The translations under genes were made by a program, and so were the position numbers. Below, one piece after another: positions 1-13,357 of a stretch of 64,000 nt of DNA (the stretch's first letter is position 1; every line of letters starts with the position of its first letter). This DNA is from Beroe ovata (Eukaryota; Ctenophora; Nuda; Beroida; Beroidae). The stretch spans positions 39,546 to 103,545 of the forward strand of contig CAMPET010000141.1 in assembly GCA_946803715.1 (NCBI GenBank). Direction: 5' to 3'. The notes below the pieces were generated by a model that did no database searches, was not told where the DNA came from, and saw nothing but the letters and a program-made list of their open reading frames with translations.

Positions 1-38
1 GTGTGTATACTGTATGAATGCACACATATTTCCCTCAG

Positions 39-3000
39 TCACGAAAAGTGGTACCGGCGACACAAGTTTGTACCGATTTCTCACGAAGGGTCAGCAATGG
101 CTGTGGATCAAGACACGGGGTGTGGTTAAGTACCAGGAGGGAACCAAACAACCCACCTCTATTATCTGTCACAACATTGTGGCCAGCTATGCAGAGGTCT
201 GGCAGTACCTCCAGAATAAGACCCGTCAGTACGGGCCCAAGGAGAGGCGCCTCATGGCAGCACCACCGCCCGATGTGGCGCGGACAGTCGCCGCCTCGAC
301 CAAGACAGAGCAAACATCGCCACATAACGGTATGCCAGGTTATCCGATTGATAACGGTCAAGGAAGATACAAAAAATCTAGCGGGGAATACGAATATGGG
401 GGGTCAGACACTGTGCATAATCAGAACTGTAATTTTGTGATATTAGGGTCAATGATGTAGCTTATTGTGGTTTGCATTTGTTGTCATATTGAGTGAATAC
501 TAAGGACTCGTAACTGAATTTGAGTGAGATAATCGATGTTCCTGACATCTTTCACTGTTAGGAACGTTATACAGGATCGCACACACACGCCTTCCAGCAC
601 GCGGCTTATGTTTCCTCATATCACACGCCGACCTGTGTTTGTGTGTGTGACTGTTTCTTTGTGTGTGTGTGTTTGTGACTGTGTGTGTATGTGTGTGTAT
701 GTTTGTGTGTGACTGTGTGTGTATCAAGAGCCATACTGACTTCAACCCCCTCATTCTGATCATTAGTCAGCTGTGAGTCCCCTGTCTTTTCACCGACTCT
801 GCCCTATTCTGTTGTGCCGAATGTGTATAATATGTTTGCATCATGAAATTAATGTTTCTGCGTGCTTCCATTCAGACAGAGTTGTATCTCTAACTTGAAA
901 AGTAATTTTACGTCAGTACAGACACTGCTGATTCCTGTTTGTTCCCGCACCATTGAGTTTTCGGTAATTGGTATGTTCTCTTGATTAATCTTTGTTTGGA
1001 CTATGTAGTATGGACTAGTATTGTGTGCAGTGTATGTGCAGTGTACTGTGCAGTGTACTGTGTGCAGTGTGTACACATAGCTAATAGCACGTGGGGAGTG
1101 GGGTTTTTAGAAGACATGTAATATGAAATTGAGAATTTCTATGTTGCGACATTTAAAATGTTACGTCGACACGGCTCATTTGCGCTATTTACTTAAAATG
1201 AACACTTTTCTCTCCATTCAGATATAAAAGTGGAGCAGTTCTCTCCGCAAAGTGTCCAGTGCCCGGACGCCACTTACGCCATGTATTATGCGCCGTCTGG
1301 AACGCCGTCTCCTCGCAAGGAGGAGGCAACTCCGCTACTGCTGACCCCCTCGCCGCAAGGGGGCGCCGCCTCGCAACAGCCACCGTCCACGATCCCCAAC
1401 TTCATTGCCTTCACCACCACCGAGTATATGCAGCCTACTGGTGGTGGCGGTGGCGGCACTTTCAGTGAACTATTCCCCAATTACCGGGCGTCTATATCGA
1501 CCGAGGAGACTCATGGCAAGTACAAAGCCCCCTCTCACATGAAGACTGCGATCCCGCAGCCACAGCTGCAGCCACAGAGCGCCCAACAGGCCGGTCCCAG
1601 TCAGTTTACTCCACGAGAATATGTGGATGATGTGAAGCCGGTGTACATGACAACCCCACTTCCACCAAGGCAACCCTCATTCATGGAAACTATGACGTCA
1701 GCAACCACTCCGCCACCAGCAGCAGATACCAAACCTTGCTCCATTCCTGTCCAGATAAACACTCCCTCGCCTCAAAACAACTTTCAAAGCAACATCCAAA
1801 CCCCGCCCAACAATATTCAACTACCGAAAAACAACATTCATACGCCGACAAGCAACCTCTATACATCAACAAGCAACCTCCATAGTACGACCAATACTGT
1901 TGCTCCTAACATCCTAGCAACAGCCAGTCATCCAGCCAACATTCTACCTGCTAATCTCCCTAGCAACATACACATTCCTCAAAATAATGTAACCCATAGC
2001 AACACAGTTCCAAGCAACACAGCTCAGAGCAACCTGTGTGGTACAGTGTCCGAAACACCTAACATCCTGGTGACAACCCCTGCCAATGTTGTTGTGATGG
2101 GCCAGCCGGCCTATGTTGGGAGCTACATGACAAACTCCAGGGACCTGCACCAAGTTCCCAATGTGACTGTGAGATCCATGGCTCTCAAATCAGAGGAGCC
2201 AGTCGTAGGAATGCCTGTTAACTCTGGGTTCTCACACAACGCTCCGGTTACAAGTGCGACCTTTGTGCAGCATATTCCCGCGTCCACAGTGGGTTACTCG
2301 CAACCTGTGGTCAGCACACCGACCACTTACAACCACCAAGTATCCCCTGCTGTTCATGCTGTGTTCAACCAGCCAGTCACGTCTGCGCACAACTTTCACC
2401 AGCAGAGCACAACCAATGGGACACATCATGTTAGGATGACACACATCAACTCTCCGTTACAAGGTTTGTCCGCATTTGTCTAATCATGAGATATTTTCGT
2501 ATTGTCATAGTCCACACAATTCAAAAAGCAGGTCTTCGAAAATTGTCACATCACAAAATAAAATAGATAATAAAAGCACTTACAACGGCTACTAAACTAG
2601 ACCGTCGTTTGGGTATCATTTTCGTGGTGGATTTCGGCTTTGTGCCAAAGTTTCCTAGATATGAATATGACTTACGCAGGGAAGCAGAGAATATTATATC
2701 ACGCCTTCTCAGATCTACAGTCAGTGTAACATGCCAGAACTCCTAATAGATAGTCTCTAAGTCTAAAGCAACAGCCCTAATCATGACCTCAGTCTGTAGA
2801 ATGTAAGAAAGAACAAGAGTCACATCACTGATTACACATCTTCTTGAACTCCTCCATCGTGATCCTCTGATCACCGTCAACGTCCGCTGCTTTCATCATC
2901 TGATCCAACTGTTGCTCTGTTAGGTCCTCTCCCATACCCTGCATGGCGGCTCTCAGCTCGTCTCTATCTATGAAGCCGTCTCCATTCTGGTCGAATACCT

Positions 3001-4593
3001 TGAATTCCTCCTTAATCATCTCTTCCCCCTGCCCATCCACCAGCTCGAGACCCTGCTCCACTAAGCTCACAAACTCAGCGGCGCTCATCAGTCTGTCACC
3101 GTCGACATCAGCTATGCTGATAAGCTCTTTACACGCCTCTTCATCCAGTCCTCCTTCTATCCCTGACAACGCGGCCGCCAATTCAGCTGCCGTCACCGCC
3201 CCTTTTCCACTCTTATCTATCGAGTTGTAGAGTGTCTCCATCTGGGCCCTGGCTTCAGCGGAGAGAGGCATGTTTGCGGTAGTAGTAGTGCTGGTGAGAA
3301 GCGATACGAAACGTAAAGTGTGGAGTATTGACTAATGTTTCCAATCTAGGAGCAGTATAATTACCCATCTTAACGGATGGCGCGCCACCATTTATCCGGC
3401 TTGTCACGCTCATTATCCCCCACCTGACCAAGTCTGCCTCGCTGTCTGACACACATATCCCAGGGACAGTGAAACAACAGCAACAGCAGCAACATCAACC
3501 AGTCCCTCATGAACTCAACAACTTCGCTAAGAAGGCCGGCTTCGCACCCGAGAAGAGGGCTGCATCCCCCGCGACACCTCTCAATTCCTGTGCCCAGGTA
3601 ATTGCCACCGACAGGCACACACAGATTAGTGTGTGGTAGTTTAGATTAATCCCGGCTCTGCGATGTGAGAGTAATTTCACGATACGACTTTGTAACTCCA
3701 TGTCACGTGATAGAAATTGCAGCGGAAACTAGGCACGTGTAGTGCATTGCCAACTCACTCATCATAATATTGCTGGAGCTCGTTCTAGGAAATGTGGCGA
3801 CACTTTGTTTAATTATCCACTCTCCAATTGCTCGTCACGTCCGTGCAATCGTGAAGTTGACCTATAATGAGACGGTTAATTAGGCTCGCTTCATGATAAT
3901 TGGAGCAACAGTCGGGTAGCCTGATCGTAATATCCTACATTTTGTGTCGTTAGGTTATATGCTAAAAACATCACGGCGTGCTTACAGTTATAATGTCCCC
4001 TGTTGTCAATAGTCAATTGTCGTTAAATACGTGGCCATAGCAATGAATACGTCCTGGAATCCAGAGTGTTCCGGAAACATGCAGTAAATCTGTGAAATAA
4101 TGGAAAGGAAATATGCATGTTTTGCGGTTTACTGGATATACGAGGAAAACTGGAGTGTATGTGTGTGACTGTGATGGTACATGAATATTGGACGAATTCT
4201 GATGCAAATACTAGCGAATTTTCCAGAATTAATTCCGTCCTTGTCCAGATGTCAATGAAAAGAATGCGAAATGATTCCCCCAACACTCCCGCTCCCCAAT
4301 TTGGTAAGCCCGTCCCTCATGGAGCCCAACATTTCAATGGGGGACAGTACGCAAGTTACGTGACTGTAGGGGGTTCTATCCCTCAAACTAACGGGTATCA
4401 CCATCCGGGAGGCATGGTGTCAAGTGGAGTGGTGTCAGGAAGAGTGGTGTCAGGAGTAGTGGTGTCAGGCAACATGAAGCCCCCGCCACTTGTGGTAGGA
4501 GCTGCCAACAGTCATATAATGGAGCCGCAAGACAACGCTGGCTACCAGTCTATTGACACGGGTCAACAACACGTTGTCTACAAACCAACCTAG
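39..4593 (+). CDS. CLOCK-like bHLH-PAS transcription factor A, 3' part
   Basis: Visible coding exons are 39-329, 1222-2463, 3464-3597 and 4249-4593; each joins in phase at GT/AG sites. The first exon encodes the end of a PAS-B domain, with the CLOCK/NPAS2 hallmark YRFLTKGQQW, then TSIICHNIVASYAEV, close to the CLOCK segment that ends in VVSYAEV. The rest (about 570 residues) is low-complexity: Pro/Thr/Ser-rich, with Asn-rich repeats such as SNLYTSTSNLHS, a short Gln run at 3472-3490, and a C-terminus ending in VVYKPT. CLOCK proteins pair with CYCLE/BMAL and bind CACGTG E-boxes in the nucleus. The bHLH, PAS-A and start lie left of the window. The family call rests on the PAS-B end, so a related bHLH-PAS class is possible. 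It is convergent with a second CLOCK-like gene at 14.4-26.8 kb. Confidence 0.8.
330..1221 (+). other. Intron of CLOCK-like gene A, GT-rich
   Basis: The donor is GTATGC after AACG and the acceptor is CTCCATTCAG. The split codon across the intron is GAT (phase 1), so the protein reads HND-IKVEQ. The intron carries a GT-rich tract at about 640-725 and a small GTGCAGTGTACT-type repeat at 1024-1070. No gene is seen in it. Confidence 0.75.
2825..3271 (-). CDS. Calmodulin-like EF-hand protein, intronless, nested
   Basis: A complete 148-aa reading frame, the same length as calmodulin. Four EF-hand loops are visible in order: DKSGKGAVTAAE, DVDGDRLMSAAE, DQNGDGFIDRDE and DVDGDQRITMEE. Loop 3 is canonical. 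Loop 1 has Lys at position 5, and loops 2 and 4 lack the usual Gly at position 6, so affinities probably differ. Sequence divergence from true calmodulin is large, so this is a calmodulin/troponin-C-like calcium sensor, not calmodulin itself. It has no intron and lies wholly inside the intron 2464-3463 of CLOCK-like gene A, on the opposite strand. Two CACGTG motifs lie 430-470 bp upstream of its start. Origin by retroposition is an inference from the missing introns. Confidence 0.88.
   Translation of the reverse strand: MPLSAEARAQMETLYNSIDKSGKGAVTAAELAAALSGIEGGLDEEACKELISIADVDGDRLMSAAEFVSLVEQGLELVDGQGEEMIKEEFKVFDQNGDGFIDRDELRAAMQGMGEDLTEQQLDQMMKAADVDGDQRITMEEFKKMCNQ
3704..3739. promoter_or_regulatory. 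Two CACGTG E-boxes upstream of the calmodulin-like gene
   Basis: CACGTG occurs at 3704-3709 and 3734-3739, within an intron of CLOCK-like gene A and 433-468 bp upstream of the start of the nested minus-strand gene. CACGTG is the target of CLOCK-type bHLH-PAS dimers. The 24-bp gap is wider than the 6-7 bp of typical clock elements, and CACGTG is fairly common in this window. Confidence 0.3.
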
Positions 4594-5755
4594 CTGCAGG
4601 GCTGTGGCGCGCACACACGTGCAGATTGTCAGATTAAACCTGCAGTTGGGGGTAAGGAGGAGTCATGATCGGTATGCGTGAACATTAGATGATCATTGCG
4701 TCAGATGGAAATGTTTATACAGTTTCTTTTAAACAGACCCCAGAGATGAAAGAAATATAATGTTTTACGTGCAGATAAATTAAGCGAACTTTTGATCATT
4801 ATTAGACTCTAAACTGAAATATTAAAATTGTTTTATAAAAATTTTATCCTGTGACTCTAATTGCCATCTGTGATTGATGTTGGAGGTTGAAAGTTTAGGT
4901 GTGCCCATGGTCACGTGCTGCGCCATGAACTTTTGATTATTAGTTCAATAGACATAACTGTTTTACTATGGTACAAGTAGGACCGTGAGATTTTCAGTTC
5001 GTTAAATAATGTTTACTTTTCGAGTATTTTAGTGCCAGGAACAACTTCTTTTTCGGATTCACTCTCTGCTGCTGCATTTTTGCATAACTCCATCTAGACT
5101 CTACCTATTACTATGAATCATCTAGTATAAATATAATCTGAATATATTGGGCTGAGCAGTGAGCACTTGTGCTCGCGTTGTGTGTGCCATTTTCTCTACG
5201 TTTTAGGCACGTAGCGTGGGCACATGGGCATCAGCTGAATAATGGTTTTTGTCCGTATTCCACGGACTTTAGGTTATACTTTTTAACTTGTTTTAAGGAT
5301 AAACTTTTCGAAATTTCTATCTAGCATAAACCAATGAGATAAACATATGGAAGAGTCATATACTATTACTAATTCATGCTCATTCGTATCCGTGTTTAGC
5401 AAAATTTGCACTCGTGTGTCGTACTGTCGTAGAGGATATAATAATGATCTCATTTTCACTGAGATTCTTGCTCACTTAGCAATAACAGTGTTTATTATGA
5501 TTAGCAATGCAATTTTGTATATCTGAGCTGAGCTAAAAGTAAACTGAGGTTTTTAATTTTGGTTCAATGTGTTTGTTCAAATCAAACGTTTGTCAATTGT
5601 CATTGTATTTAAGAATAAATGGCGAGTTAAACTTTTACTACTCCATTGTATTTCCATCATTTAATGTGGGATTGCGATTGCTCAATTGCTGATATTGATA
5701 ATCCCAAAGTCCCAGTGCAAGTGCCCACCCTGATTCAGGAATTAAATGCCTTGCT
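4594..5755. other. Intergenic, AT-rich, no gene recognised
   Basis: This stretch follows the stop of CLOCK-like gene A and should hold its 3' untranslated region. An AATAAA lies near 5613, though it is distant from the stop. I see no coding exon and no recognisable RNA gene. Confidence 0.5.
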
Positions 5756-5756
5756 C

Positions 5757-6130
5757 AGTGCTGGATGTTAATTGTCAATCGATGATAGACCCTGTCGAGA
5801 ATTTCGTTTCGCGCGCGCGCGGCGCAAACTTCGCGGCGCAAACTTCGCGGCTTGCATCAGCGGTCTAGCATCGCCAGACAAGATGTTAATTCATAATTGT
5901 TGGCTGTCGATGATAGCCCCTGTCGAGAATTTCATTGCGCGCGCTGACGCTAGGCGATCGCGTCAGCTGGGCCATCACTATAGGGCCATCACTGGGCCAG
6001 CACTATAGGCCAGTTTTGCGAGGTGCGGCACTAGGCAGAATTTGNCAGTGCTGGATGTTAATTGTTGGCTGTCGATGATAGCCCCTATCGAGAATTTCAT
6101 TGCGCGCGCGAGAAACTGAGGTCAGATAAA
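5757..6130. repeat. GC-rich interspersed repeat, three partial copies
   Basis: The words CAGTGCTGGATGTTAATTG and ATGATAG(A/C)CCCTGTCGAGAAT recur starting at about 5757, 5883 and 6046, each followed by a GCGCGCGC block. The third copy begins directly after a single N at 6045, which suggests an assembly join between overlapping or repeated contig ends. Related GTCGAGAA-type sequence in the other orientation is present near 60800-60840. Confidence 0.6.
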
Positions 6131-6411
6131 ATCTGACAACTGGGCCTAGCATCGCCAGGCAAGTTGATTGCCACTTGCAGGATGCAATGTTATCTGTCCA
6201 CTGTTTCTTGCGCGCGCGCGCCTTCATCGAAGGCCGAAATTAAACAGGCCTGTCGAAAATTTTATTGTGCGCCGTAAATTATTTTCGCTGGCGCTCCTCG
6301 CTTCAAAGCTCGCGTTTGTAAGATTTCTCCCTACACTGCACTCGCTGGCGGGATTTTATCCTTGGCCTTGCCAAAGAATTTTTATTGCGTCTCCAACGGT
6401 ATGGCAAAACC

Positions 6412-6527
6412 CTTGTCAGATTTTATCTGACCTCAGTTTCTCGCGCGCGGCGCGTGCGCCTTCATCGAAGGCCGAAACAGGCGCGCGATGAAGGCGCGCG
6501 AGAAATAGGTCAGGTAACATCTGACAA
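6412..6527. mobile_element. Foldback (MITE-like) element, GC-rich
   Basis: A near-palindrome of about 116 bp. The left arm begins CTTGTCAGATTTTATCTGAC and the right arm ends GTCAGGTAACATCTGACAAG, which is its approximate reverse complement. The inner arms contain TTTCTCGCGCGCG and its complement, and the centre carries CTTCATCGAAGGCCGAAAC. The same words recur at 6112-6140, 46910-46996, 60087-60150 and 60178-60315, so this is an interspersed family. No transposase is seen. Confidence 0.65.
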
Positions 6528-6635
6528 GCAAAACCCTTGTCAGATTAGTGAATCACCGACATTGTTCTTTGATAAAATTTAGTGAATCACCGACATTGTT
6601 CTTTGATAAAGAGTGTTCATGTTATGTCAAAATCT

Positions 6636-6660
6636 TTATTTTATTTATTTATTTATTTAT
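6636..6660. repeat. (TTTA)n microsatellite
   Basis: An imperfect TTTA tract directly before the hairpin train. It could be the tail of an inserted element. Confidence 0.8.
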
Positions 6661-6662
6661 GA

Positions 6663-6860
6663 AGGCCTGTTTCGGCCTCTGATGAGTAACGAATACGTAA
6701 TTAAATGGTTGAAGACCATCAAGGGGCTGGCAAGCCCCTCGCGGCATCTGTAGCTAATGTTAAACGTGCGAGCAAAAAGGGCCCGGAGGGCCCTTTTTGC
6801 GAGCTCGGTCACCGAGGAGGCCCGAAGGGCCGACTCGGTGAGCTTGATGCGTTTATGTAA
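6663..6860. other. Train of perfect hairpins
   Basis: Successive stem-loops can be read directly: AGGCC/GGCCT (6663-6678), ATGGT/ACCAT (6705-6719), AGGGGCT/AGCCCCT with GGCA loop (6722-6739), a perfect 13-bp stem with GGA loop (6772-6800), a composite hairpin TCACCGAG/CTCGGTGA plus GGCCC/GGGCC with GAA loop (6809-6841), and GCGTT/AACGC (about 6848-6862). The composite hairpin has a symmetric GA/GA internal loop, the pattern of tandem sheared G-A pairs in RNA. No known RNA family was recognised. It may be part of a repeat or a structured transcript. Confidence 0.55.
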
Positions 6861-7099
6861 CGCGCGAAAAGCTGCGGCGCTTGCCAGACCCTACTATATG
6901 TTTTTACGGATTCGCCGAATTTCGACTATCAATAACAACGCTTCTATATGTCCGATTGGTATGAAACTTTGTATTCCGTCTATTTGGACCATAGAGAGGC
7001 AGCAACCAAAATTTCAAGTCAATCGGATAAAAAATGACGAAGTTATAGCANCATATCGCAAACAGTATTATGACGTCACCACAAGAAATTAGCATGATA

Positions 7100-8312
7100 A
7101 ATTAGCATCGGCAATGACGTCACATATTAAGTGATCAGCATCATATCAGACCAAATCAATCAGCCTGTGCTATGTATTTTGTATGAAATTGTATTCTATT
7201 TTATTCAACCAACGAATAAAGTATAGTAGTTGACCTAACTTGAGTAAAGAAGTAGTATTAATTAGGTTTTATCTTTTGATATTGAGAATGTAGATTGTAA
7301 AAATGTTTAATGTACTCGTTTTTAGAAGCCCTTTGTGGTGACCCCAACGTGGGTCTTATAATAAAGGTGGCAGGGTATATGCCCAAGAGAAGGTCATCCC
7401 GACTTGCAAGTAGGAATGGGGTTGCTAATGGGACAAGTGATGTTGAGGAATCACTTCACAGAATGCTGGGTCAGTCTTAGCACTAATGACCAATCTGAAT
7501 AATGCATATCTCTCAAATATGATGACAATCTGAGTAGAAGCATCAGTTGCATTCTGTACCAACTGAGAAAGGTCTGACTTATCGTGCATATCTAGAATGG
7601 AGACTGGATTGATGTGTGATCTTACTCTCTACCATATTCCTAGCTCGTCAAGTATACATCTTATCTCCTAATATCTTATGACTTGTGTTCTTTCTTTGTA
7701 CGAATGATGCAAGGAATGCTGTATTGTATGGTACTGCCAGCACATTTTCTCGTTTTATGAACGTTTTCGTTGTGCAGAAGTTTAGGGGTATTGCGAAATA
7801 GCAACATGATGTTAAGGAAATTTATCATCATATACTGTAGAGTCTCTGGCTGAATATTAAGAGCTAACATGAGTTTTTTATATCGTAACAGTGATACTTT
7901 TCAGTACAGAAATATACTGTTTGCCAAGGAAAATGTATACAGCAGCGACAAGCATGCAAGTAATCATGCACATGATTCCTCACATAGCACAGTGGAAACT
8001 TCTTGAATCGAGGGTTGTAAAACCGAGTCATCAGACATTCCAAATGATGCATGGACGAATTGTTGATCACAGAATTGAAACCCATCGGATTTTATTTGAC
8101 ACAGTATCACGATAATTCTAGCTTTGGTGGATGTAAACCAATACATGTCTCAATGAATGTACATTGACTCAGCAGAGAGCATACATATTATTCACAATTT
8201 GATTATAGTGAGGGAATTAATATTATGTCCATTTTCAAGACATTCTTGACCATCATTCTTGTGTACTGATTATTGACTGGGAGCACACAAGCCACAACTT
8301 CTGTTCAAACAG
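7100..8312. other. Upstream of HPPD, no N-terminal exon found
   Basis: I searched for the first 75-90 residues of the dioxygenase here and back to 4.6 kb. No TTYTGGGTN word for the FWVG motif and no other convincing exon was seen. A single N lies at 7051. Sequence at 6930-7050 resembles generic interspersed repeat sequence. Otherwise nothing is recognisable. Confidence 0.45.
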
Positions 8313-10358
<2,046 letters not shown>

Positions 10359-11062
10359 TAACGCAGCAATGCAGAATAGCAATAGTGTCTCCATACTTCA
10401 GAAAAGATAATATCAGAAAAAGGGAATTCTAATGTTGAAATGGAAAATGTACTTTTATTGTAATGGATGACTGAAGAATATAGATTGAATAGTTTTTGTG
10501 CTGATAATATGTAAAATGTAGTTGTACACCTTTTTCGCTCCTATAAGATTCATTTCAGAGAAATATGTTAATTTACTGTAGAGTGTAGTAATATCGATAT
10601 TATTTTATCATATACCGCCGAAATTATGAATTCACTCATAATAAACTATTTTTAAGTGACGTTTCATTTTCATGATCTGATGCCGATCGTTATGAGATGC
10701 TTAACGTGTTTTATCTGCACTTTTAGATATCTCCAATCGAAAAATCATTCGAATGAGCTGGAAAGTGTCTGTATGCTATTATGAATAGCCTCCCTTTGGA
10801 TATGTCATTTTCCGTTGGTCATTTTCTCCAGATCAATTTGTTTATCTGCATGCACGTAATCATTGGCATTTGTCTAGAACAGAAAGTATGTAGGGTAAGT
10901 TACCGATGTGTCAACAACCAACATGGCGATGTGTCAACATGGCTAAATGTATTCTCGAACATTCCGTGATCTATGATGCATACCTCTTCTAAAGATACTT
11001 CGTTTGAAGAGTAAATATTAAAAATGAATGTCACTTAACCGGAAATATNTCCCCCCGTCTCT
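10359..11062. other. HPPD 3' flank, no gene recognised
   Basis: AT-rich sequence after the HPPD stop. An AATAAA at about 10640 is a candidate polyadenylation signal, about 280 bp past the stop. A single N lies at 11049. Confidence 0.5.
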
Positions 11063-11249
11063 CTAAACTGTGAAGCTCAGAATTCCGGAGTTCTGGGTGG
11101 CCCAGCCTTGCAGTTGTAAGCTGCGAGGGGTACGGTGGGCCGAAACTCCTCCGTTCTCTCTTGCCACCTGCTGATACTAAGATCCAAATCGCAGTTGACA
11201 GGAGAGGGCCTTACATCTGTAGGGTAACCGCTGATGATTCACAGTTTAG
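11063..11249. other. Cloverleaf-like structured element, possible ncRNA
   Basis: A perfect 12-bp terminal stem, CTAAACTGTGAA with TTCACAGTTTAG, closes a 187-nt segment. Inside are three arms: (1) a long hairpin from about 11087 to 11155 with GGAGTT...TGGCCCA against TGGGCC...AACTCC, capped by CTTGCAG/CTGCGAG; (2) CTCTCTTG against CAGGAGAG with an inner CTGC/GCAG; (3) CCTTAC-ATCT-GTAGGG. Several mismatches would be G-U wobble pairs on the plus strand. I match it to no known RNA family. A MITE with 12-bp inverted repeats is the main alternative. Confidence 0.4.
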
Positions 11250-12831
11250 ATTCTTCCCTCTCTTATGCCAATCCTTGGACTAGAAAATCGATATCCAGTA
11301 TTTTGCTATGTTTGCAGTATACCCATACACCTATATAGATAAGACTTTGGATTCCAAAGTGCCAAACGCGCGTTCCCGTCACACTCAAGACAAAAACTTA
11401 ATGGGTGGCGCGGTAAGAAATTTATTCAATTGTATGCGCAAATAACTCATTATCCTGCGCGCGCGACACGCGGCACATACGGACGTATAGTTATTACCGG
11501 CTGCTTTAACTTTATGCGCGCACGACTCCTTTTATTTGGTCACCACAATTTCAAGAACCAATGAAAGAGCTATTTCGGGCGTACTATATAATTTAATAAA
11601 TCCAATTTCTATTAAAATTTCTACACTTTTAAAAATCCAAACGTGACAAGGCGCAAACTCATCTACTAATGGGACACACACCATTGAGATCACTGTGTCG
11701 ATTCCAACTCAATCATACGGGCGAAAACCCAATTCCACGTTGCAGTTACAGGGCGAAATAGACAAGGAAGACACGAGTCATTAAATTCAATAAAGTCACG
11801 TTTTGGGCGGTCAAACGTCATCCGTGTCTACTCGCCCAGCATCAATCATCATACTTCACACATATCGGACCACAAGACAAATTCGTTGGGGGAATAGGAA
11901 ATTACAGACTTTACATCCTGACAGGGCGGACGTGTCTTGGTGATGGTCTAACGACATTCATACTGCCTGTGAGTGTGGGTGTTCCAAACTGGGGCGATCT
12001 CAATCAATACTCCCTTTATTCCATATCCATGTGAATAGTATTACAGTTTAATATCAAGATCAATTAGTGTATAACCGGTGTGTTTAGGAGTTATTTAAAC
12101 AAACAGCACATTATCACTGGAAAGAGGGTTTTCCTAGGAGGCAGAAATCGAGTGCTCAGCTCAAAATTATCATGAAATACGTTTAGGATCTGACCTTCAG
12201 GCATTATCTCAGGATGTAATGGATTTGTGGGTCGATTTGAATGTGGAACAGGCCATTAGTTTTAAGTTTTGTCATGGAATTTCAGATTGTGTCGGGCGGG
12301 CGTATCTGAGCCGAGCACTGGATGATTCCTGATCTAAATAATCATATCTCATATATTCACTAACACGTCTAGGCTCTTCTAGCAACAGAGAAAAATAGTA
12401 TTAAATGAACATAAGTAGTAGCATATTTACACAGGGGTTAAAAACACATGAATCATATATGAAGAAAATTTCATATACACAACATCTCAACGGCATATCA
12501 CAACAGAATACCTCACTAGTTAAACAAATGGGTGTGTGTGCGTGTGCGTGTGCAAGTGGGTGTGCAAGTAGGTGCAAAGAGTGCAAATATTAGTTGGACA
12601 TTTCTCAGAGCGGATAATTCTCAATTTCAACACAATTCTCCCATCTGCAAATCATTATTAGTCAAGGAGAGCGTTTAGGGGAATATGCCAGCATTCTACT
12701 GGTTTATCATTATAGGAGCTCATTTCAATACTCCCCGCCCACGAATTACAATAATTCGATAAGCATCCTCGTCAATACCTTGCTGAACACATTACACAAT
12801 TACAGTGTGTTTGAGGGGCAAAACCACTCTA
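11250..12831. other. Intergenic, no gene recognised
   Basis: There is no convincing exon on either strand. A GC-rich patch with GCGCGCGCG lies near 11455-11520, and short GT-rich sequence lies at 12533-12560. Confidence 0.5.
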
Positions 12832-13357
12832 CAGGGTGTCAAAAAAGTGTACATAAGTAAACGTCCATATCTCAGCTTCTATTCGGATTTTCTGGATAAA
12901 ATTTGGAGGTGTGGTAGTTATTGGCAATAAGTTATTCCCACAAAAATTTCATGATCCTAGCACCAGAATTGCTCGAGTTATCAGCAAAAAACTGACTTTT
13001 CAGTTTTGATACATTTCTAACGCTGTCTATAACTCCGGTCGTGTCTAAAGTTTCACAATGAAACTTGCAGCGTAGATAGACATCGCGAACACCTACATGC
13101 TAGAAAAATTTCTAGTATTTAATGGCGGAGGAATTGGCAAAAAAACAACAGAACTGCTTTTTCAACCTCATTCATCGACAACGCACGATCTGAGCATCTA
13201 AAATGAATGCGGACTTCCACATAACAATCCTCGACTATTTGAGAAAAAATCCTCAAAATTTCATCGAGTCATCTCAAAAAACTTCGGAGGTGTACAATTT
13301 TTTGTAGAGCATAGATGTGGATGTTTACTTTTGTCCACTTATTTTTGACACAGCCTG
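12832..13357. mobile_element. Non-autonomous DNA transposon, about 526 bp
   Basis: The ends are imperfect inverted repeats of about 40 bp. The left end begins CAGGGTGTCAAAAAAGTG and continues with AAGTAAACGTCCATATC; the right end read in reverse begins CAGGCTGTGTCAAAAATAAG and continues with AAGTAAACATCCACATC. There is no transposase reading frame inside. The CAGGGTGTC-type terminus recalls Tc1/mariner-like elements, but no clear target-site duplication was seen, so the superfamily is open. Confidence 0.75.

Noticed and set aside
6680-6700. Hammerhead ribozyme core (CTGATGAG...CGAA)
   Set aside because: The segment between CTGATGA and GAA can form at most one base pair, GAAT replaces GAAA, and no matching stems I and III with a cleavage site were found.
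6757-7092. 111-codon open frame over the hairpin train
   Set aside because: The frame runs through perfect palindromes and repeat-like sequence with an N; composition reflects the hairpins rather than a protein.
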